Assembly (NCBI RefSeq): GCF_011881725.1
Contig: NZ_JAATUR010000017.1
Location: 21,618 to 85,617 of the forward strand
Source: Escherichia coli
Lineage (GTDB): Bacteria; Pseudomonadota; Gammaproteobacteria; Enterobacterales; Enterobacteriaceae
Length of the DNA: 64,000 nucleotides
Reading direction: 5' to 3'
In this document: piece after piece, positions 19,804 to 30,057 of the stretch
Position numbering within the stretch: position 1 is the stretch's first letter
How the letters are laid out: every line of letters starts with the position of its first letter
Made by a program: the position numbers and the translations under genes
Notes under the pieces: generated by a model
The model's input: only the letters and a program-made list of their open reading frames with translations
The model's database searches: none
Told to the model about the DNA's origin: nothing

Positions 19804-22605
19804 TTATTCGACGTTCAGCGCGTCATTAACCAGATCTTGTTGCTGTTTCTGGTGAACGGACATATACCCTACCGCCGGAGAGGCGGAGGCCGGGCGGCCT
19901 GCATAACGCAGAGAAGCCCCAAACGGAATCACTTCACGGAAATGATGCTGGCTGCAGTACCATGCGCCCTGGTTGAGCGGCTCTTCCTGGCACCAGACAA
20001 AATCCTTGACGTGAGCAAACTGCTGCAACACTTCCTGCATCGCTTTGTGCGGGAACGGGTAGAGTTGCTCGATACGCACGATGGCGACATCGTGTTGATT
20101 GTTCTTACGGCGTTGTTCCAGCAGGTCGTAATAAACCTTACCAGAACACATCACTACGCGCTTCACGCCCTGCGGATCCAGATCGTCGATTTCACCGATG
20201 GCTGGCAGGAAGCTGCCGTTCGCCAGTTCTTCGAGGCTGGAAACCGCCAGCGGATGACGCAGCAGGGATTTCGGCGACATCACGACCAGCGGACGACGCA
20301 TCCCGCGCAGCGCCTGACGACGCAGCATGTGGTAAACCTGTGCCGGGGTAGACGGTACGCACACCTGCATGTTTTGCTCAGCGCAAAGTTGCAGATAACG
20401 TTCCAGACGCGCGGAAGAGTGCTCCGGTCCCTGCCCTTCGTAACCGTGCGGCAGCAGCATCACCAGGCCGCACATCCGGCCCCATTTCTGCTCGCCAGAG
20501 GAGATGAACTGGTCAATAACCACCTGCGCACCGTTGGCGAAGTCACCGAACTGCGCTTCCCAGATGGTCAGGGTACGAGGTTCTGCGGTGGCATAACCGT
20601 ATTCAAACGCCAGTACTGCTTCTTCAGACAGTACGGAGTCCCAGACACGGAACGCGCCCTGGCCATTATGGATATGTTGCAGCGGCGTATAAGTGGAACC
20701 GTTAGACTGGTTGTGAATTACTGCGTGACGGTGGAAGAACGTACCGCGGCCGGAGTCTTCACCAGACAGACGAACCGGAATGCCTTCATCAACCAGCGTG
20801 GCGTAAGCGAGGTTTTCCGCACCGCCCCAGTCGAACAGTTTCTCACCAGCAGCCATCGCCTGGCGGTCGCCATAAATCTTGGCAACGCGAGATTGCATTT
20901 CAACGGCTTCCGGCACTGTACTGATGCGTTTAGCCAGCTCCTGCAGGCGCTTCATCTCAACTTTGTTCGGGTACTCTTCGTCCCATTCGTGGTTGAGGTA
21001 CGGCGACCAGGTGAAGGAGTGCATGTTCATCGGACGCCACTCTGCCACTACGCAATCGCCTGCATCCAGCGCATCGCGGTACAGGTTAACCATCTCGGTG
21101 GCATCTTCCAGCGTCGCCACTTTTTCCTGCTCCAGCTTGTCAGCGTAGATTTTGCGCGGCGTCGGATGTTTCTTGATTTTCTGATACATCAGCGGCTGGG
21201 TTGCGCTCGGCTCGTCGGCTTCGTTATGGCCGTGACGGCGGTAGCACACCAGGTCGATGAAGACATCACGTTTAAAGGTGTTACGGAAATCGAGCGCCAG
21301 ACGGGTAACAAAGGCAACGGCTTCCGGATCATCCGCGTTAACGTGGAAAATCGGCGCCTGTACCATCTTGCCAATATCAGTACAGTACGGCGTAGAACGG
21401 GCATCCAGCGGGTTAGAGGTGGTGAAGCCAACCTGGTTGTTGATAACGATACGTACCGTACCGCCAACTTCATAACCACGCGCTTTCGACATGTTCAGGG
21501 TTTCCTGAACCACGCCCTGCCCGGTCACTGCGGCATCACCATGAATGGTGATTGGCAGCACTTTGTTGCTACTCGGCTCATCGAGTCTGTCCAGACGGGC
21601 GCGAACAGAACCGATAACTACCGGGCTAACAATCTCAAGGTGAGACGGGTTAAACGCCAGCGCCAGGTGTACCAGGCCGCCATCGGTCTGGAAGTCAGAC
21701 GAGAAGCCCATGTGGTATTTCACGTCACCCGTACCGAGGTGTTCTTTATGTTTACCGGCAAACTCGTCGAACAAGTCTTGCGGTTTTTTACCCAGTACGT
21801 TCACCAGCACGTTCAGACGACCACGGTGCGCCATCCCAAGAACGACTTCACGGGTGCCGCTGTTGCCAGCGTGGCGGATCATCTCTTTGAGCATCGGGAT
21901 TAACGCGTCGCCGCCTTCCAGCGAGAAGCGTTTTGCACCAGGGAATTTTGCGCCGAGGTAACGTTCAAGGCCTTCAGCGGCGGTCAGTTCGCTTAAGAAG
22001 CGTTTTTTCTCTTCGCTATTGAAAGTCGCGCGACCAGACTCGATACGCTGTTGGATCCAGCGTTTTTCTTCGGTGCTGGTAATGTGCATGTACTCGGCGC
22101 CAATCGGGCCGCAGTAGGTTTGCTTGAGGGCTTCCAGCAGCTCGCCGAGTTTCATGGTTTCTTTGCCGCTGGCAAATGAACCGACGTTGAAGGTCTCCTG
22201 GAAGTCTGCTTCGGTCAGATCGTGGAAAGACGGGTCCAGATCGGCCACTTTATCTTGCTGCCACAGTCCCAGCGGATCGAGATTCGCATGCTGGTGACCA
22301 CGGAAGCGGTATGCGTTAATGAGCTGCAGGACTTTAACCTGCTTCACATTGGTGTCAGGGTCGGAGATCGTTGAAGAGTAACGTGAAGCGTCTTTCGCCA
22401 GGCGGCGGAAATATTCACGCGTTTGAGAGTGGAATTGATCCGGTTTGACTCCCGTACCAGGTAACTGCTGGAACGTCGAACGCCAGTTAGCGTCAACCGA
22501 GTCAGGATCGGTTAAGAAGTCTTCATAGAGCTGTTCTATCCAGCTCTGGTTTGCGCCAGAGAGGTAAGAAGAGTCCAACCAGGCTTTCAAAGCGCTGTTC
22601 TGCAT
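19804..22605 (-). CDS. sucA: 2-Oxoglutarate dehydrogenase E1
   Basis: SucA is the thiamine-diphosphate enzyme that decarboxylates 2-oxoglutarate and passes the succinyl group to SucB. The 933-residue length equals the E. coli enzyme. Visible features include active-site His in MAHRGRL and [11 protein letters not shown], the ThDP/Mg region [22 protein letters not shown], and the C-terminal transketolase-like domain with [20 protein letters not shown]. It begins the sucABCD half of the operon and is separated from sdhB by two BIMEs; an internal suc promoter is known in that gap. Confidence 0.98.
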   Translation of the reverse strand: MQNSALKAWLDSSYLSGANQSWIEQLYEDFLTDPDSVDANWRSTFQQLPGTGVKPDQFHSQTREYFRRLAKDASRYSSTISDPDTNVKQVKVLQLINAYRFRGHQHANLDPLGLWQQDKVADLDPSFHDLTEADFQETFNVGSFASGKETMKLGELLEALKQTYCGPIGAEYMHITSTEEKRWIQQRIESGRATFNSEEKKRFLSELTAAEGLERYLGAKFPGAKRFSLEGGDALIPMLKEMIRHAGNSGTREVVLGMAHRGRLNVLVNVLGKKPQDLFDEFAGKHKEHLGTGDVKYHMGFSSDFQTDGGLVHLALAFNPSHLEIVSPVVIGSVRARLDRLDEPSSNKVLPITIHGDAAVTGQGVVQETLNMSKARGYEVGGTVRIVINNQVGFTTSNPLDARSTPYCTDIGKMVQAPIFHVNADDPEAVAFVTRLALDFRNTFKRDVFIDLVCYRRHGHNEADEPSATQPLMYQKIKKHPTPRKIYADKLEQEKVATLEDATEMVNLYRDALDAGDCVVAEWRPMNMHSFTWSPYLNHEWDEEYPNKVEMKRLQELAKRISTVPEAVEMQSRVAKIYGDRQAMAAGEKLFDWGGAENLAYATLVDEGIPVRLSGEDSGRGTFFHRHAVIHNQSNGSTYTPLQHIHNGQGAFRVWDSVLSEEAVLAFEYGYATAEPRTLTIWEAQFGDFANGAQVVIDQFISSGEQKWGRMCGLVMLLPHGYEGQGPEHSSARLERYLQLCAEQNMQVCVPSTPAQVYHMLRRQALRGMRRPLVVMSPKSLLRHPLAVSSLEELANGSFLPAIGEIDDLDPQGVKRVVMCSGKVYYDLLEQRRKNNQHDVAIVRIEQLYPFPHKAMQEVLQQFAHVKDFVWCQEEPLNQGAWYCSQHHFREVIPFGASLRYAGRPASASPAVGYMSVHQKQQQDLVNDALNVE

Positions 22606-22782
22606 CGTGATCCCTTAAGCATCTTTTTTATGCTTACTTCGCCGTGGATACTACCACGCACAGTGATGTGCGTGCCGGGGTTCACTTGTTGCGGACTTGT
22701 CGTGTTTTCTGCGTCCGCTAAGGAACCTTTAAAAACTGTCTTAGTGTCAGGGGCAGTTTTTAAAGATTTCCTGCATTTCTTT

Positions 22783-22861
22783 TGTAGGCCGGATAAGGCA
22801 TTCACGCCGCATCCGGCGCTGTTTGCCTGATGCGACGCTTGCGCGTCTTATCAGGCCTACG
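22783..22861. repeat. REP/BIME element, first copy, sdhB-sucA gap
   Basis: A palindromic unit running from TGTAGGCCGGATAAGGC to TATCAGGCCTACG holds two inverted REP arms. Together with the next unit it forms a tandem duplication of about 95 bp: the 5' flank CTGCATTTCTTTTGTAG occurs before both copies (22771 and 22866). Confidence 0.9.
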
Positions 22862-22878
22862 GTTTCTGCATTTCTTTT

Positions 22879-22956
22879 GTAGACCGGATAAGGCGTTAAC
22901 GTCGCATCCGGCACTGGTTGTCTGATAAGACGCTTACGCGTCTTATCAGGCCTGTA
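22879..22956. repeat. REP/BIME element, second copy, sdhB-sucA gap
   Basis: The second unit, TGTAGACCGGATAAGGC to TTATCAGGCCTGTAG, differs at several bases from the first (for example GACC for GGCC). It ends only a few bases before the sdhB stop codon on the minus strand. Confidence 0.9.
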
Positions 22957-22958
22957 GT

Positions 22959-23675
22959 TTACGCATTACGCTGCAACAACATCGACTTGATATGGCCGAT
23001 AGCGCGCGTCGGGTTCAGCCCTTTCGGACATACACTGACGCAGTTCATGATGCTGTGACAGCGGAATACACTGAATGCATCACTCAAACCGTCGAGGCGG
23101 CTGTCAGTCTCGGTATCACGGCTATCGATCAGGAAACGATACGCCGCTAACAAGCCTGCCGGGCCGATAAACTTATCGGGATTCCACCAGAAAGACGGAC
23201 AAGAGGTTGAACAACATGCGCAGAGAATACATTCATACAGCCCGTCGAGTTTTTCGCGCTGCTCTGGCATCTGTAAATGCTCGCGAGCTGGCGGATTTTG
23301 CTCATTATTCAACAGGTAAGGCTTGATTTTCTCATATTGCGCATAGAATTGTCCCATGTCTACCACCAAATCGCGGATCACCGGTAAACCTGGCAGCGGG
23401 CGAATCACAATCTTCTTGCCCGGCTGGTTGAGAGCCGAAATCGGGGTAATACAGGCCAGACCATTCTTGCCGTTCATGTTCAGACCGTCGGAACCGCACA
23501 CACCTTCACGGCAGGAGCGACGGAACGACAGGCTGGGATCTTTCTCTTTCAGCTGGATAAGTGCATCCAGCAGCATCATGTCGCGACCTTCATCCGCTTC
23601 CAGGGTGTAATCCTGCATACGCGGAGCATCATCAACATCCGGGTTATAGCGATAAATTGAAAACTCGAGTCTCAT
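22959..23675 (-). CDS. sdhB: Succinate dehydrogenase iron-sulfur subunit
   Basis: SdhB carries electrons from SdhA to the membrane quinone. The 238-residue protein has an N-terminal ferredoxin domain with the [2Fe-2S] motif (CREGVCGSDGLNMNG ... C; the family Asp in place of one Cys is seen in VCGSD) and a C-terminal domain with CILCACCSTSCP and CVSVCPKGLNP for the [4Fe-4S] and [3Fe-4S] clusters. It follows sdhA by 15 bp. Confidence 0.98.
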   Translation of the reverse strand: MRLEFSIYRYNPDVDDAPRMQDYTLEADEGRDMMLLDALIQLKEKDPSLSFRRSCREGVCGSDGLNMNGKNGLACITPISALNQPGKKIVIRPLPGLPVIRDLVVDMGQFYAQYEKIKPYLLNNEQNPPAREHLQMPEQREKLDGLYECILCACCSTSCPSFWWNPDKFIGPAGLLAAYRFLIDSRDTETDSRLDGLSDAFSVFRCHSIMNCVSVCPKGLNPTRAIGHIKSMLLQRNA

Positions 23676-23690
23676 TTTCCTGTCTCCGCA

Positions 23691-25457
23691 TTAGTAAGTA
23701 CGAATCTTCGGCGGGAATGCCGGGCGCAGTTTCGGTTCCATATTGACGCTTCGGCGCGTCATGGATTCCGACTCTGGCAGATACAGGGAGTGGCACAGCC
23801 AGTTTTCATCATCGCGATCCGGGAAGTCGAAGCGGCTATGCGCGCCACGGCTTTCGGTACGGAAGTTGGCAGAAACAGCCGTTGCATACGCCGTTTCCAT
23901 CAGGTTATCCAGTTCCAGGCACTCAACGCGCTGGGTGTTGAACTCGCTGGAGGTGTCATCCAGACGGGCATTTTTCAGACGCTCGCGGATAACTTTCAAC
24001 TGCTCAAGCCCTTTCGCCATCGCATCACCTTCACGGAATACCGAGAAGTTATGCTGCATACATTCTTGCAGTGCTTTACGAATCGCCACCGGATCTTCAC
24101 CGTTACGGTTGTTGTTCCAGCGATTCAGACGATCCAGAGAAGCTTCTACATCAGACTCGCTGGCATCGCGCAGTGCGCCCTGCTCGGCAATAGACTCTTG
24201 CAGATGCAGACCTGCCGCACGGCCAAATACCACCAGATCCAGCAGCGAGTTGCCGCCCAGACGGTTAGCGCCGTGTACCGATACACAAGCGATTTCACCT
24301 ACCGCGAACAGCCCCGGAACAACCACATCTTCGCCTTTCTCGTTCACCGTCAGCGCCTGACCGGTCACTTTGGTCGGAATACCGCCCATCATGTAGTGAC
24401 AAGTTGGGATAACCGGAATCGGCTCTTTCACCGGATCGACGTGAGCGAAGGTGCGGGAGAGTTCAAGGATACCCGGCAGACGGGATTCAAGAACCTCTTT
24501 ACCCAGGTGGTCGAGTTTCAGTTTTGCGTGTGGCCCCCACGGACCATCACAGCCGCGACCTTCACGGATTTCGATCATGATGGAACGCGCCACCACGTCA
24601 CGGCCTGCCAGGTCTTTGGCGTTCGGCGCATAACGCTCCATAAAGCGTTCGCCATGTTTGTTCAGCAGATAGCCGCCTTCACCACGGCAACCTTCGGTTA
24701 CCAGTACGCCCGCACCTGCAATGCCGGTCGGGTGGAACTGCCACATTTCCATATCCTGCACAGGTACGCCTGCACGAATAGCCATACCGACGCCGTCGCC
24801 GGTGTTAATGTGGGCGTTGGTGGTGGACTGATAAATACGTCCTGCCCCACCGGTCGCCAGCACGGTGGCGCGAGCTTTGAAGTAAACCACTTCACCAGTT
24901 TCGATGCACAGTGCGGTACAACCTACCACTGCGCCATCGGCGTTTTTCACCAGATCCAGCGCATACCATTCGGAGAAAATGGTGGTGTGGTTTTTCAGGT
25001 TTTGCTGATAAAGGGTGTGCAACAGAGCATGACCGGTACGGTCAGCCGCCGCCGCAGTGCGTGCCGCCTGCTCGCCGCCGAAGTTTTTCGACTGGCCGCC
25101 AAACGGGCGTTGATAGATTCGACCATCGTCAAGGCGCGAGAACGGCAGGCCCATGTGTTCGAGTTCCAGAATCGCTTCCGGCCCGGTTTTACACATATAT
25201 TCAATCGCGTCCTGGTCACCGATATAGTCCGACCCTTTTACGGTGTCGTACATATGCCATTCCCAGTTATCTTCATGGGTGTTACCCAGCGCAACAGTAA
25301 TGCCGCCCTGCGCAGACACGGTATGGGAACGGGTCGGGAAAACTTTAGAGAGCAGCGCACAGGTCTGGCCGCTCTGGGAAATTTGCAGCGCCGCGCGCAT
25401 ACCTGCGCCACCGGCACCAATCACAACTGCATCAAATTCTCTGACTGGCAATTTCAT
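23691..25457 (-). CDS. sdhA: Succinate dehydrogenase flavoprotein subunit
   Basis: SdhA oxidises succinate to fumarate using covalently bound FAD. Start at 25457 ([20 protein letters not shown]) gives the standard 588 residues and overlaps the sdhD stop by one base; the upstream in-frame extension is rejected. The FAD-linked His45 is in SHTVSAQGG; substrate-binding and catalytic residues fall in HPTGIAGAG and around GRDVVARS. It sits in the order sdhC-D-A-B. Confidence 0.98.
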   Translation of the reverse strand: MKLPVREFDAVVIGAGGAGMRAALQISQSGQTCALLSKVFPTRSHTVSAQGGITVALGNTHEDNWEWHMYDTVKGSDYIGDQDAIEYMCKTGPEAILELEHMGLPFSRLDDGRIYQRPFGGQSKNFGGEQAARTAAAADRTGHALLHTLYQQNLKNHTTIFSEWYALDLVKNADGAVVGCTALCIETGEVVYFKARATVLATGGAGRIYQSTTNAHINTGDGVGMAIRAGVPVQDMEMWQFHPTGIAGAGVLVTEGCRGEGGYLLNKHGERFMERYAPNAKDLAGRDVVARSIMIEIREGRGCDGPWGPHAKLKLDHLGKEVLESRLPGILELSRTFAHVDPVKEPIPVIPTCHYMMGGIPTKVTGQALTVNEKGEDVVVPGLFAVGEIACVSVHGANRLGGNSLLDLVVFGRAAGLHLQESIAEQGALRDASESDVEASLDRLNRWNNNRNGEDPVAIRKALQECMQHNFSVFREGDAMAKGLEQLKVIRERLKNARLDDTSSEFNTQRVECLELDNLMETAYATAVSANFRTESRGAHSRFDFPDRDDENWLCHSLYLPESESMTRRSVNMEPKLRPAFPPKIRTY

Positions 25458-25804
25458 CACACACCCCACACCACAACGAATCCATAAATCACGTAAACCA
25501 CCAGCGCAACGACAATCACCAGTTGCAGCATCAGGCGCAAGGCCAGCGGTTTAACATAGTCGGTCAACACCTGCCACATGCCGATCCAGGCATGAATCAA
25601 GATAGAAAACAGTGCCAGCAGGGTGAACACTTTGGTGAATGCAGAGGCAAAGAAACCGATCCAGACGTCATATGTCAGTTCGCCACTGATAGCAAAAAAA
25701 CCGACCATATAAATGATGTAAAGCGTCAGGACGATAGCAGTAGCGCGAACGAGGATGAAATCATGTACGCCATTGCGTCCTAATGCGGAGGCGTTGCTTA
25801 CCAT
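25457..25804 (-). CDS. sdhD: Succinate dehydrogenase membrane anchor SdhD
   Basis: The 115-residue anchor has three membrane helices and, with SdhC, binds haem b and ubiquinone. His71 (FSILIHAW) is the family haem ligand; Tyr83 in VLTDYVKP contributes to the quinone site. It overlaps sdhC by seven bases and sdhA by one. Confidence 0.97.
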   Translation of the reverse strand: MVSNASALGRNGVHDFILVRATAIVLTLYIIYMVGFFAISGELTYDVWIGFFASAFTKVFTLLALFSILIHAWIGMWQVLTDYVKPLALRLMLQLVIVVALVVYVIYGFVVVWGV

Positions 25805-26187
25805 ACGAGGACTCCTGCAAGAATTGAAAGCACGACAGTAATGACAAAAGAGACTTTGGCAGAGCGTTTACCCGCTTCGAATGTTTCTTCCAGATAGCCA
25901 AAATCCATCATCATGTGGCGAATACCTACGACGACGTGATACGCCAGTGCGGTAAGGATGCCCCACATGATAAATTTGACGAAGAAGCTGCCCATAATGG
26001 CGGAAGCTTGCTCGAAACCTTCAGGGGAAGAGAGGCTGGTACCCAGAAGCCACAGCAGGATGCCCACTGCAACAAAGGTGATCACACCGGAAACGCGATG
26101 GAGAATGGACGCTATCGCCGTGATGGGGAACCGGATGGTCTGTAGGTCCAGATTAACAGGTCTTTGTTTTTTCACATTTCTTATCAT
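25798..26187 (-). CDS. sdhC: Succinate dehydrogenase cytochrome b556 subunit
   Basis: SdhC is the second anchor subunit, with three membrane helices and haem ligand His84 ([11 protein letters not shown]). The start at 26187 ([10 protein letters not shown]) gives the standard 129 residues; an upstream start five codons earlier lacks support. It is the first gene of the operon, with a leader of about 220 nt that in E. coli is a target of RyhB, Spot 42 and RybB sRNAs. Confidence 0.97.
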   Translation of the reverse strand: MIRNVKKQRPVNLDLQTIRFPITAIASILHRVSGVITFVAVGILLWLLGTSLSSPEGFEQASAIMGSFFVKFIMWGILTALAYHVVVGIRHMMMDFGYLEETFEAGKRSAKVSFVITVVLSILAGVLVW

Positions 26188-26415
26188 GAATAACGCCCAC
26201 ATGCTGTTCTTATTATTCCCTGGGGACTACGGGTACAGAGGATAACTTTCTGTTACCTGGAGACGTCGGGATTTCCTTCCTCCGGTCTGCTTGCGGGTCA
26301 GACAGCGTCCTTTCTATAACTGCGCGTCATGCAAAACACTGCTTCCAGATGCGAAAACGACACGTTACAACGCTGGGTGGCTCGGGATTGCAGGGTGTTC
26401 CGGAGACCTGGCCGC

Positions 26416-26444
26416 AGTATAGGACGTTCACAAAATCATTACAA
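26416..26444 (-). promoter_or_regulatory. sdhC promoter
   Basis: On the minus strand -35 TTGTAA (26439-26444), 17-bp spacer and -10 TATACT (26416-26421). GTTAATTGTAATG overlapping the -35 resembles an ArcA site, fitting anaerobic repression. Confidence 0.75.
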
Positions 26445-26481
26445 TTAACCTACATATAGTTTGTCGGGTTTTATCTGGAAC

Positions 26482-26497
26482 AGTGATCTACATCACG
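26482..26497 (-). promoter_or_regulatory. CRP site for sdhC
   Basis: AGTGA-TCTACA-TCACG matches the CRP consensus (TGTGA-N6-TCACA) at 8 of 10 positions. It lies about 80 bp upstream of the sdhC start point inferred from the -10 box, agreeing with known CRP activation of sdh. Confidence 0.75.
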
Positions 26498-26578
26498 ATA
26501 ACAACATTTATTTAATTTTTAACCATCTAATTTGACAATCATTCAACAAAGTTGTTACAAACATTACCAGGAAAAGCA

Positions 26579-26584
26579 TATAAT
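26579..26584 (+). promoter_or_regulatory. gltA promoter -10 box
   Basis: A consensus TATAAT lies 312 bp upstream of gltA. A -35 such as TTACAA at 26555-26560 would give an 18-bp spacer. Confidence 0.6.
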
Positions 26585-26895
26585 GCGTAAAAGTTATGGC
26601 GTCAGTATTTCACCTAAGATTAACTTATGTAACAGTGTGGAAGTATTGACCAATTCATTCAGGACAGTTATTAGTGGTAGACAAGTTTAATAATTCGGAT
26701 TGCTAAGTACTTGATTCGCCATTTATTCGTCATCAATGGATCCTTTACCTGCAAGCGCCCAGAGCTCTGTACCCAGGTGTTCCCCTCTTTCGCAGAGCGG
26801 CGAGCCAAATAAAAAACGGGTAAAGTCAGGTTGATGTGCGAAGGCAAATTTAAGTTCCGGCAGTCTTACGCAATAAGGCGCTAAGGAGACCTTAA

Positions 26896-28179
26896 ATGGC
26901 TGATACAAAAGCAAAACTCACCCTCAACGGGGACACAGCTGTTGAACTGGATGTGCTGAAAGGCACGCTGGGTCAAGATGTTATTGATATCCGTACTCTC
27001 GGTTCAAAAGGTGTGTTCACCTTTGACCCCGGCTTCACTTCAACCGCATCCTGCGAATCTAAAATTACTTTTATTGATGGTGATGAAGGTATTTTGCTGC
27101 ATCGTGGCTTCCCGATCGATCAGCTGGCGACCGATTCTAACTACCTGGAAGTTTGTTACATCCTGCTGAATGGTGAAAAACCGACTCAGGCACAGTATGA
27201 CGAATTTAAAACTACGGTGACCCGTCATACCATGATCCACGAGCAGATTACCCGTCTGTTCCACGCTTTCCGTCGTGACTCGCATCCAATGGCAGTGATG
27301 TGTGGTATTACCGGCGCGCTGGCGGCGTTTTATCACGACTCACTGGATGTTAACAATCCTCGTCACCGTGAAATTGCCGCGTTCCGCCTGCTGTCGAAAA
27401 TGCCGACCATGGCGGCAATGTGTTACAAATACTCTATTGGGCAGCCATTTGTTTACCCACGTAATGACCTCTCCTACGCCGGTAACTTCCTGCACATGAT
27501 GTTCTCCACACCGTGTGAACCGTATGAAGTCAATCCTATTCTGGAACGCGCCATGGACCGTATTTTGATCCTGCACGCTGACCATGAGCAGAACGCTTCT
27601 ACTTCTACCGTGCGTACCGCTGGCTCTTCAGGTGCGAACCCGTTTGCCTGTATCGCAGCAGGTATTGCTTCGCTATGGGGACCGGCTCACGGCGGCGCCA
27701 ACGAAGCTGCACTGAAAATGCTGGAAGAAATCAGCTCGGTTAAACACATTCCGGAATTTGTTCGTCGTGCGAAAGACAAAAATGATTCTTTCCGCCTGAT
27801 GGGTTTTGGTCACCGCGTGTACAAAAACTACGACCCGCGCGCCACTGTAATGCGTGAAACCTGCCACGAAGTCCTGAAAGAACTGGGCACCAAAGATGAT
27901 CTGCTGGAAGTGGCGATGGAACTGGAAAACATCGCGCTGAATGACCCGTACTTTATCGAGAAGAAACTGTACCCGAACGTTGATTTCTACTCCGGTATCA
28001 TTCTGAAAGCGATGGGCATTCCGTCTTCTATGTTCACCGTTATCTTCGCCATGGCGCGTACCGTTGGCTGGATCGCTCACTGGAGTGAAATGCACAGCGA
28101 TGGTATGAAAATTGCCCGTCCGCGTCAGCTTTACACCGGCTACGCGCAGCGTGATTTTAAATCGGATATTAAGAAGTAA
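26896..28179 (+). CDS. gltA: Citrate synthase (type II, NADH-sensitive)
   Basis: GltA condenses acetyl-CoA with oxaloacetate to open the TCA cycle. The 427-residue protein has catalytic His265 ([10 protein letters not shown]), His306 (GFGHRVYK) and Asp363 (NVDFYSG). The N-terminal domain typical of hexameric Gram-negative enzymes (residues 1-60) is present and holds part of the NADH site. A GGAG ribosome binding site precedes the ATG. It diverges from sdhC, and a terminator follows. Confidence 0.98.
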   Translation: MADTKAKLTLNGDTAVELDVLKGTLGQDVIDIRTLGSKGVFTFDPGFTSTASCESKITFIDGDEGILLHRGFPIDQLATDSNYLEVCYILLNGEKPTQAQYDEFKTTVTRHTMIHEQITRLFHAFRRDSHPMAVMCGITGALAAFYHDSLDVNNPRHREIAAFRLLSKMPTMAAMCYKYSIGQPFVYPRNDLSYAGNFLHMMFSTPCEPYEVNPILERAMDRILILHADHEQNASTSTVRTAGSSGANPFACIAAGIASLWGPAHGGANEAALKMLEEISSVKHIPEFVRRAKDKNDSFRLMGFGHRVYKNYDPRATVMRETCHEVLKELGTKDDLLEVAMELENIALNDPYFIEKKLYPNVDFYSGIILKAMGIPSSMFTVIFAMARTVGWIAHWSEMHSDGMKIARPRQLYTGYAQRDFKSDIKK

Positions 28180-28191
28180 AATGACGCCTCC

Positions 28192-28223
28192 AACCCCCAG
28201 CGTTTTTACGCAGGGGGTTTTCA
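28192..28223 (+). terminator. Terminator between gltA and the TRAP cluster
   Basis: CCCCC-A-GCG / CGC-A-GGGGG forms a hairpin 13 bp after the gltA stop, followed by TTTT. It also lies just past the end of the convergent TRAP operon and may serve both. Confidence 0.8.
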
Positions 28224-28226
28224 TTT

Positions 28227-29537
28227 CTACAGCAGCAACAAAGATATTGCCGGGATATAGGTAATTACCAACAGCAATAAAATCAGACTTATCAGTAATG
28301 GCACCGCTTCTCGCATAAATTGCCCGACAGAAACCTGCACGGTATTACATACCAACAGCATCACCGTTCCGACAGGGGGTGATAACGTTCCTAGCGATAG
28401 GTTGAGGATCATGATGATGCCAAAATGCACCGGATCAATGCCAAAATGAGCCACCACTGGTTTAAGTAATGGAACTAATATTAGCAGGATGGCACTCCCT
28501 TCAAGGAACATACCAAGTACCAGCAGCAATAGATTGATAATCAATAAAAAGACGTATTTATTATCGGTCAGAGAGGTCACAAACTCCGCAACCGTTATAC
28601 CGGCCCGCTCAAGCGAAAATATCCATCCCAGCGCGGCACTCGCCATAATGATTAACATGACCGATGCCGTGGAACGCGCCGTTTCAGAGAGCGCAGTAAA
28701 TACATGGCTGATTTTCAGTTCGCGATAAATCACAAAACCAATAAACATCACCAATAATACCGCTACTGCTCCGGCTTCTGTTGGTGTGAAGATATTTGCC
28801 CGGATGCCACCGATAACCGCAACGATTAAGAACAGTGCCGGCCAGGCCTGCGCCAGAGCCACTGACACTTCTTTCGGTTTTGGCCAGTGTGCGCTGGAAG
28901 GTTTTAAACCGCGACGAATAGCCACCAACCATACAGTGACAATCAACATAGCGGAACACAATAGACCAGGCAGGATCCCGGCCATAAACATGGAACCGAT
29001 GGAGACATCCGCCACCAGTCCGTAAAGAATCAGCGCAATACCCGGTGGAATTATCGGCGTAATCAACGAACCACTTGCCGTTATCGCTGCCGCAAAGCCA
29101 CGGGAATAACCTTTCTGTTCCATTTCCGGCACCATCATGCGCGATAACATCGCGGCATCCGCCAGGTTAGATGCACTGACGCCGCCCATCATGGTACTAA
29201 CCAGAATATTAGCCCCACCCAGACCACCGCGCATTCTGCCAATCAACACGTTGGCAATTTGCAAAATACGCGCGGCAATTCCCGTATAGCTCATTAACGT
29301 GCCTAATAAGATAAAAAATGGAATAGCTAACAGCGAAGGGGTTTGTGTCGTGGCAATTAAACGTTGAATTGCCACCATTAACGGCACGTTTGAATAGCAA
29401 AAGAAGTAGGTCAGAATACCGCAAAACATCGCCAGCCATACCGGCATATTGATAAATAAACAGATGAACATAAGCGGAATGATCATCAGCCAGTTATCCA
29501 GCCAGCTACCCGCCAGTAATTCACTCAATGCTGTCAT
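28227..29537 (-). CDS. TRAP transporter large permease (DctM-like)
   Basis: This 436-residue, highly hydrophobic protein has about 12 membrane segments and belongs to the DctM/SiaM family, the Na+-coupled transport channel of tripartite ATP-independent periplasmic transporters. The family segments GGVSASNLADAAMLSRMMVPEM and SGSLITPIIPPGIALILYG are clear. Its ATG overlaps the dctQ-like stop by one base. It is last in the operon and ends 4 bp before the gltA terminator. I cannot tell the substrate from the permease; the neighbouring enzymes point to a sugar acid. Confidence 0.93.
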   Translation of the reverse strand: MTALSELLAGSWLDNWLMIIPLMFICLFINMPVWLAMFCGILTYFFCYSNVPLMVAIQRLIATTQTPSLLAIPFFILLGTLMSYTGIAARILQIANVLIGRMRGGLGGANILVSTMMGGVSASNLADAAMLSRMMVPEMEQKGYSRGFAAAITASGSLITPIIPPGIALILYGLVADVSIGSMFMAGILPGLLCSAMLIVTVWLVAIRRGLKPSSAHWPKPKEVSVALAQAWPALFLIVAVIGGIRANIFTPTEAGAVAVLLVMFIGFVIYRELKISHVFTALSETARSTASVMLIIMASAALGWIFSLERAGITVAEFVTSLTDNKYVFLLIINLLLLVLGMFLEGSAILLILVPLLKPVVAHFGIDPVHFGIIMILNLSLGTLSPPVGTVMLLVCNTVQVSVGQFMREAVPLLISLILLLLVITYIPAISLLLL

Positions 29538-29998
29538 TATTCACTTTCCTTGCGCGGAGTTTTCTTGATCAGGTGTAAGGCAGTAAAACAAGTGATACCG
29601 ATTGCACCAACCGTGACCGCAATATCGATCCAAAACCAGGATATTTTTAATATTTGCGTGGTTTTAAATGCTGTTCCGGCAGCTAACTTCCATGCTGACC
29701 AGGCCATAACAATCAGCAAAATAATAGATATCAGAGAGACAAAAAACGTTAAAACACGTTGCCAGCGTGGTGTCAGTGCGTCAGCTAAAAATGGAATCGA
29801 CAAATGGGTATTATCTCGTTCGGCAACAATTGCACCAAACATTACCACCCAAATCATTAATAAACCGGAAACCTCTTCTGTCCATTGTAATGGCATATGA
29901 AAACAGTAGCGCATTATTACCGCAGTAATGGTCATGATTACCAATATAAAGAGCGTTAATACCGCAGCAACTTCAATCAATTTCCCTAAAAGACGCAT
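29537..29998 (-). CDS. TRAP transporter small permease (DctQ-like)
   Basis: This small subunit has four membrane segments and the typical DctQ pattern (RYCFHMPLQWTEEVSGLLMIWVVMFG). I place the start at ATG 29998 (MRLLGKLIEVAAV, 153 residues) because AGAGGTG precedes it; an upstream start would add twelve unlikely polar residues. It sits between the binding protein and the large permease and overlaps the latter by one base. Confidence 0.9.
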   Translation of the reverse strand: MRLLGKLIEVAAVLTLFILVIMTITAVIMRYCFHMPLQWTEEVSGLLMIWVVMFGAIVAERDNTHLSIPFLADALTPRWQRVLTFFVSLISIILLIVMAWSAWKLAAGTAFKTTQILKISWFWIDIAVTVGAIGITCFTALHLIKKTPRKESE

Positions 29999-30057
29999 AA
30001 ACACCTCTGCTCTTAACGGTCGGTGCCGTAACACCGACCTGTCCTTATGCCATGAAG

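Larger units (their letters stand above)
22606..22958. other. sdhB-sucA intergenic region
   Basis: The 353-bp gap holds two tandem BIMEs next to sdhB and, on the sucA side (22606-22770), the sucA leader with an internal promoter known for this operon. I see no ORF. The REP hairpins could uncouple sdhCDAB levels from sucABCD levels by mRNA processing or stability. Confidence 0.75.
26188..26895. other. sdhC-gltA divergent regulatory region
   Basis: The 708-bp gap between divergent TCA-cycle genes holds the sdhC leader (26188-26410), the sdhC promoter, a CRP site, an AT-rich centre (26440-26570) with ArcA-like tracts, the gltA promoter near 26580 and a gltA leader of roughly 300 nt. I see no credible ORF. 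Confidence 0.75.

Noticed and set aside
19492..21903. An open frame of 803 codons on the plus strand antisense to sucA/sucB
   Set aside because: It is a by-product of the codon bias of sucA and sucB; it has no ribosome binding site and a His/Arg/Gln-rich, unfolded-looking product.
23790..25487. A 565-codon frame antisense to sdhA
   Set aside because: It is a shadow of sdhA on the other strand; product lacks any known fold.
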